From positions 1 through 64,000 of the forward strand of contig NZ_MOBJ01000009.1 of NCBI RefSeq assembly GCF_003732225.1: a stretch of 64,000 bases of DNA, in the 5' to 3' direction. Below, piece by piece: positions 60,539 through 64,000 of the stretch (position 1 is its first letter; each line of letters begins with the position of its first letter). The notes under the pieces were generated by a model, which searched no databases, was not told the origin of the DNA, and saw nothing but the letters and a program-made list of their open reading frames with translations. The translations under genes and the position numbers were made by a program. Origin of the DNA: Pseudomonas brassicacearum. Its GTDB lineage: Bacteria; Pseudomonadota; Gammaproteobacteria; Pseudomonadales; Pseudomonadaceae.

Positions 60539-60628
60539 CCCGGCAAACCCTGCTAATGTATGCCGCCGCTAAATACCCGATACCCTGGGTTGCGGCGGAC
60601 ATTGACCTGACTGTCGGCCCGACTTGTT

Positions 60629-61219
60629 TTGAATAAAGCCCAATCGCTATCCATGCGCTACGACCCCCGCGAGCTCTCTGATGAGGAGTTGGTCGCGCGC
60701 TCGCACACGGAGCTGTTTCACGTGACGCGCGCCTACGAAGAGCTGATGCGGCGTTATCAGAGAACATTATTTAACGTTTGTGCACGGTATCTTGGGAACG
60801 ATCGTGACGCAGATGATGTCTGTCAGGAAGTGATGTTGAAGGTGTTGTACGGTTTGAAGAACTTCGAGGGCAAATCGAAGTTCAAAACCTGGCTCTACAG
60901 CATCACGTACAACGAATGCATCACACAGTATCGGAAGGAACGGCGTAAGCGTCGCTTGATGGACGCTTTGAGTCTGGACCCCCTTGAGGAAGCGTCTGAA
61001 GAGAAGACGCCGAAACCTGAGGAAAAGGGTGGACTTGATCGCTGGTTAGTGTATGTGAACCCGATTGACCGAGAAATTCTAGTGCTACGATTTGTCGCAG
61101 AGTTGGAGTTTCAGGAGATCGCAGACATCATGCACATGGGTTTGAGTGCAACGAAAATGCGGTACAAACGCGCTCTTGACAAATTGCGTGAGAAATTTGC
61201 AGGCATCGCTGAAACTTAG
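60629..61219 (+). CDS. sigX: ECF sigma factor SigX
   Basis: 196 aa with the TTG at 60629 as start (NKAQSLSMRYDPRELSDEEL), or 188 aa from the ATG at 60653. Region 2 is RRYQRTLFNVCARYLGNDRD and YSITYNECITQYRKERRKRR; region 4 is LEFQEIADIMHMGLSATKMR. SigX drives oprF and fatty-acid synthesis genes in response to envelope stress. No anti-sigma gene is adjacent, consistent with control through CmpX or other membrane inputs. Confidence 0.94.
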   Translation: MNKAQSLSMRYDPRELSDEELVARSHTELFHVTRAYEELMRRYQRTLFNVCARYLGNDRDADDVCQEVMLKVLYGLKNFEGKSKFKTWLYSITYNECITQYRKERRKRRLMDALSLDPLEEASEEKTPKPEEKGGLDRWLVYVNPIDREILVLRFVAELEFQEIADIMHMGLSATKMRYKRALDKLREKFAGIAET

Positions 61220-61245
61220 TTCGGCGCAAATATCTCTTACGTGTA

Positions 61246-61294
61246 GGCAAGTTCTGATAGACTTGCCGCCGAGTTGTCCCCCGGTTTGCGGGAC
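61246..61294 (+). promoter_or_regulatory. Two hairpins between sigX and oprF
   Basis: GGCAAGT (61246-61252) pairs with ACTTGCC (61261-61267), and GTCCC (61276-61280) with GGGAC (61290-61294). Neither has a strong T run, so they may be a leaky terminator or leader structure for the oprF message rather than a full stop. Confidence 0.55.
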
Positions 61295-61326
61295 TGCTTT
61301 ACAATCACCAGATGGGGATTTAACGG

Positions 61327-62301
61327 ATGAAACTGAAAAACACCTTGGGCTTGGCCATTGGTTCTCTTATTGCCGCTACTTCGTTCGGCGCTCTGGCACA
61401 AGGCCAAGGCGCGGTCGAAGGTGAGGCGTTCTGGGGTAAAACCTGGAACCACAGCGTCGATTCCTACCAGAACGGCCGCACTCCTGGCGTCTCGATCGGC
61501 TACTTCCTGACCGACGACGTTTCGATCAATGCGACCTACCGCAAAGACGAATACACCCGTTCGGACGAAGACACTGGCAACCAGCGGATCAAAGGCGATC
61601 ACTTCGGCCTGAAATCCCAGTACCACTTCGGTACCGTTGGCGACGCTATCCGTCCTTACGTTGAAGGCGGTGTATCTCACGGCAGCATGACCAACGTCGC
61701 TGCTGACGGTCACACTGGTCGTGACAAGTCCACCTACCTGACCACTGGTGCTGGCGCCAAGTGGTACATCACCGACAACTTGTACGCTCGTGCCGGCCTT
61801 GAAGCCGACTACAAGCTGGACAACGGTCGTTGGGACTACCAGGCTCTAGTTGGCTTGGGCGTTAACTTCGGCGGCACTGGCGGCAAAGTTGCTCCAGCTC
61901 CAGTAGCTGCAGCACCGGCTCCAGAGCCAGAGCCAGAAGCTCCAGTTGCTGAAGTTGTTCGCGTTCAACTGGACGTGAAATTCGACTTCAACAAGGCTGT
62001 TGTCAAGCCAAACAGCTACGGCGACGTGAAGAACCTGGCTGACTTCATGAAGCAGTACCCGAACACCACCACCGTTGTGGAAGGTCACACCGATAGCGTC
62101 GGTCCTGACGCTTACAACCAGAGGCTGTCCCAGAAACGTGCTGACGCTGTGAAACAAGTTCTGGTCAAGGATGGTGTTGAAGCTAACCGCATTCACTCGG
62201 TTGGTTACGGCAAGTCCCGCCCAATTGCTGACAACGCAACTGAAGCTGGCCGCACTGCAAACCGTCGCGTAGAAGCGCAGGTTGAAGCTACTGCTAAGTA
62301 A
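61327..62301 (+). CDS. oprF: Major outer-membrane porin OprF
   Basis: 324 aa. The signal peptide KLKNTLGLAIGSLIAATSFG is cleaved near ALAQGQ. An N-terminal eight-strand barrel (about 25-180) leads to a proline/alanine linker (APAPVAAAPAPEPEPEAP). The C-terminal OmpA domain has VVEGHTDSVGPDAYNQRL and TANRRVEAQV. OprF is the main non-specific porin and peptidoglycan anchor. A SigX-dependent promoter is expected upstream. A strong terminator follows. Confidence 0.97.
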   Translation: MKLKNTLGLAIGSLIAATSFGALAQGQGAVEGEAFWGKTWNHSVDSYQNGRTPGVSIGYFLTDDVSINATYRKDEYTRSDEDTGNQRIKGDHFGLKSQYHFGTVGDAIRPYVEGGVSHGSMTNVAADGHTGRDKSTYLTTGAGAKWYITDNLYARAGLEADYKLDNGRWDYQALVGLGVNFGGTGGKVAPAPVAAAPAPEPEPEAPVAEVVRVQLDVKFDFNKAVVKPNSYGDVKNLADFMKQYPNTTTVVEGHTDSVGPDAYNQRLSQKRADAVKQVLVKDGVEANRIHSVGYGKSRPIADNATEAGRTANRRVEAQVEATAK

Positions 62302-62317
62302 TTAGCGTGTAGTTTGG

Positions 62318-62346
62318 AAAAGCCCGGCTTAGGCCGGGCTTTTCTT
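62318..62346 (+). terminator. Terminator of oprF
   Basis: AAAAGCCCGGC-TTA-GCCGGGCTTTT, a near-perfect dyad with T run, 17 bases after the stop codon. Confidence 0.88.
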
Positions 62347-62386
62347 TGCCTGCGATTTGGTCTTGAGCGAAAAGTTGTAATGGCGT

Positions 62387-63160
62387 TTACGCCAGATTGA
62401 CGTTCCAGCGTTCCTCCGTAGGAGCTGCCGCAGGCTGCGATCTTTTAGCATTGTCACAGGCAGCCACCGCACCGATCACCAGGATAGCCGGGCTTTTCAA
62501 CTGGAAGCTGTGGGCGTCTTCCTGCATCGCTGTGAGGTTGCTCCGACATTCCCTCTGGTGCGGCAATGAAGCATTTTCAATCATCGCCACCGGCGTATCA
62601 GTCGCCATCCCGCCGGCCAGCAACTGCTCGCCAATTGAGCTCAATTTCGCCACGCCCATGTAAATCACCAGCGTCGTACCGCTTTGGGCCAAGGCTCGCC
62701 AATTGAGCTCGCTGTCGTCCTGCGTATGCGCTGTCACCAGGGTTACGCCGCGGGCGATGCCGCGCAGGGTCAGGGAAATATCGCATTGCGTTGCGCCGGC
62801 CAGGCCTGCGGTGATGCCATTGACCAGCTCGACCTTAATTTCACGTTCGCGCAACCACTGTGCCTCTTCACCGCCGCGTCCGAAAATGCACGGATCGCCA
62901 CCTTTGAGCCGCACCACACACTTGCCTTGGCGGGCATAACGCAGCATCAAGCGATGAATGAACGCCTGCGGAGTAGAGCGGCAGCCCCCGCGTTTGCCGA
63001 CCGCAATGATTCGCGCCTGCGGGCAATGCACCAGCACTGCTTCGTTGACCAGGTCGTCGATCAGCACCACATCGGCTTCGTTCAGCGCTCGTACGGCTTT
63101 GAGGGTCAGCAATTCAGGGTCGCCGGGACCTGCACCCACCAACCAGACTTTTGCGCTCAT
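62387..63160 (-). CDS. cobA: Uroporphyrinogen-III C-methyltransferase
   Basis: 257 aa. It makes precorrin-2 from uroporphyrinogen III using two SAM molecules, for sirohaem (needed by nitrite and sulfite reductases) and cobalamin. Typical blocks are VWLVGAGPGDPELLTLKAVR, VVRLKGGDPCIFGRGGEEA and VTAHTQDDSELNW. The last 20-odd residues (NAKRSQPAAAPTEER) are encoded by a family B REP core at 62418-62446, so the native C-terminus has probably been replaced or extended. It follows the nitrate reductase gene by 10 bases. Confidence 0.95.
   Translation of the reverse strand: MSAKVWLVGAGPGDPELLTLKAVRALNEADVVLIDDLVNEAVLVHCPQARIIAVGKRGGCRSTPQAFIHRLMLRYARQGKCVVRLKGGDPCIFGRGGEEAQWLREREIKVELVNGITAGLAGATQCDISLTLRGIARGVTLVTAHTQDDSELNWRALAQSGTTLVIYMGVAKLSSIGEQLLAGGMATDTPVAMIENASLPHQRECRSNLTAMQEDAHSFQLKSPAILVIGAVAACDNAKRSQPAAAPTEERWNVNLA
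62418..62446. repeat. Single REP core (family B) inside cobA
   Basis: GTAGGAGCTGCCGCAGGCTG followed by CGATCTTTTAG is the same core as at 19547 and 45871. It lies within the cobA frame and is read as part of the protein C-terminus. Confidence 0.85.
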
Positions 63161-63170
63161 GTTCTATTCC

Positions 63171-64000
63171 TCACGACGTGATTGCGATGGGCTGCACGTT
63201 GGCCGCCAACAGACGCTTGATTTCCGGGACACAGGAGCCGCATTGCGTGCCGCAACCGAGTTGTTGTTTCAGGCCCTGCAAGTCCAGCCCGCTGCGAATA
63301 CCGGCGCACACCGCGCCTTCGCTGACGTTCTTGCAGTTGCACAGGGTTTTGTTGGCGCTGACGGATGCACCTGCACTGCCGGGTGGCGTGCTCAACGGCG
63401 CCAAGAGCCAGCGCCGCAGTTGTTCGTCGGCACGACCTTCCAGCCAGAGGTTTTGCAGCCAGTGCTGTGCAAGGGTTTCACCTGCCAGGCGAATGGCGGT
63501 AATCCGGCCCTGCTCGATGCGCACTCGTTTGCCAATGGCGCGCCGTGGATCGTCGTAAGCCAAAACTGGGCCGTCGTTGAGCCCCAGTTGTTGATCGATG
63601 TCATGCAGCCGTTGTGGGTCGGGCGCCTGGGCGCTGGCTGCGCGTATCAGCAGCGCTGGGCGTTCACGGCCGGCCAGGCTGAGGCTTACGTAGGAAAAGT
63701 CCTCGCATAGCGGTCGCAAGGTCTCGAAATGCTGCTGAACATCGCCCTCAACCAGTGCGAACAAATGCCATGGCAGCTTTACCGGTTCGATACGCACGCC
63801 GCTGTGCTTGAGTTCGGGTTGTTTCGACAGGGGATCGAACGCCGGCTGGGTGACGGCATTCACGCCGCCCTTGAGGAAACGGTCCCCCCAGTGCATCGGC
63901 AGAAATGCCTGACCCGGGCGCACGCTGTCATCACTGCCGACGGCGACGATCAGGCTGCCTCGACGGCTTTTGAGGCTGACCAGATCAGCGTTTTTCAGCC
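63171..64000 (-). CDS. nasA: Assimilatory nitrate reductase catalytic subunit (5' part outside the window)
   Basis: Partial; the frame runs off the window edge with no start, so only about 276 C-terminal residues are seen. The first visible part (DLVSLKSRRGSLIVAVGSDD) belongs to the molybdopterin-dinucleotide-binding domain, with GQAFLPMHWGDRFL after it. The C-terminal end carries a BFD-like [2Fe-2S] domain: CNCKNVSEGAVCAGIRSG and LGCGTQCGSCVPEIKRLLAA. These mark an assimilatory nitrate reductase. It reduces nitrate to nitrite in the cytoplasm. cobA lies 10 bases downstream and supplies the sirohaem precursor for nitrite reductase. Confidence 0.92.
   Translation of the reverse strand, partial: LKNADLVSLKSRRGSLIVAVGSDDSVRPGQAFLPMHWGDRFLKGGVNAVTQPAFDPLSKQPELKHSGVRIEPVKLPWHLFALVEGDVQQHFETLRPLCEDFSYVSLSLAGRERPALLIRAASAQAPDPQRLHDIDQQLGLNDGPVLAYDDPRRAIGKRVRIEQGRITAIRLAGETLAQHWLQNLWLEGRADEQLRRWLLAPLSTPPGSAGASVSANKTLCNCKNVSEGAVCAGIRSGLDLQGLKQQLGCGTQCGSCVPEIKRLLAANVQPIAITS

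Noticed and set aside
1..64000. CRISPR arrays, insertion sequences and rRNA genes
   Set aside because: No regularly spaced direct repeats, transposase frames or rRNA signatures were found; the repeats present are REP palindromes.

Overview
The window is chromosomal DNA of a fluorescent Pseudomonas, most likely the P. fluorescens group. The evidence is the oprF/sigX/cmpX/crfX cluster, ThrH, an iron-sulfur APS reductase, a GntR-prpBC-acnD-prpF-prpD locus, and two families of REP-type intergenic palindromes (cores GTGGGAGCGAGCTTGCTCGC and GTAGGAGCTGCCGCAGGCTG). No plasmid, phage or IS gene is seen, and there is no CRISPR array or rRNA. The only RNA gene identified is one tRNA-Ser(GGA).

Layout. 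0-4 kb: ETF-ubiquinone oxidoreductase, divergent from etfBA, with a PsrA-like box between them. 4-6 kb: periplasmic binding protein plus two DUF4398 lipoproteins, one with an OmpA domain. 6-10.3 kb: a MocR-type regulator and small genes, including an RraB-like protein. 10.4-13.8 kb: a three-gene operon (circularly permuted ATP-grasp, alpha-E, transglutaminase) behind an NtrC site, an IHF site and a sigma-54 promoter. 13.9-22.4 kb: cytochrome c protein, a 31-codon membrane peptide, a thiolase/multifunctional beta-oxidation pair, glutamine amidotransferase, CorA, PlsC and a crotonase. 22.6-25.9 kb: tRNA-Ser, then a visibly AT-richer stretch with a zeta-toxin-like gene and small partner, a 49-aa protein and a diguanylate cyclase. 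26-36 kb: small accessory and stress genes (Hsp20, DUF1652, OsmE-like, DUF4337, YbjQ, glycine zipper), a RelE/XRE toxin-antitoxin pair, two LysR regulators each divergent from an oxidoreductase-type gene, and a HAD hydrolase.

37.7-43.9 kb: cysH, thrH and pabB, followed by a second peptide-ligase-type operon (retropepsin-like zinc protease, inactive transglutaminase with a multi-TM domain, alpha-L-glutamate ligase-like ATP-grasp). 44.2-52.8 kb: the complete 2-methylcitrate cycle operon for propionyl-CoA, with a GntR regulator and a perfect 12-bp operator-like palindrome; REP pairs interrupt it at several junctions. 52.9-64 kb: ppsR divergent from ppsA, esterase, Rieske protein, rraA, CorA/ZntB-type transporter (cmaX), crfX, cmpX, sigX, oprF, cobA and the 3' part of an assimilatory nitrate reductase. 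From memory this last block follows the gene order around PA1769-PA1779 of P. aeruginosa PAO1.

The strongest leads are the two separate ATP-grasp/transglutaminase systems, which probably make or remodel unknown peptides. The first has textbook nitrogen-control promoter architecture. Other leads are the tRNA-adjacent zeta toxin with an unrecognised downstream partner, a possible RNA thermometer in the hsp20 leader, a REP core translated as the CobA C-terminus, and the orphan terminator region near 33.5 kb.
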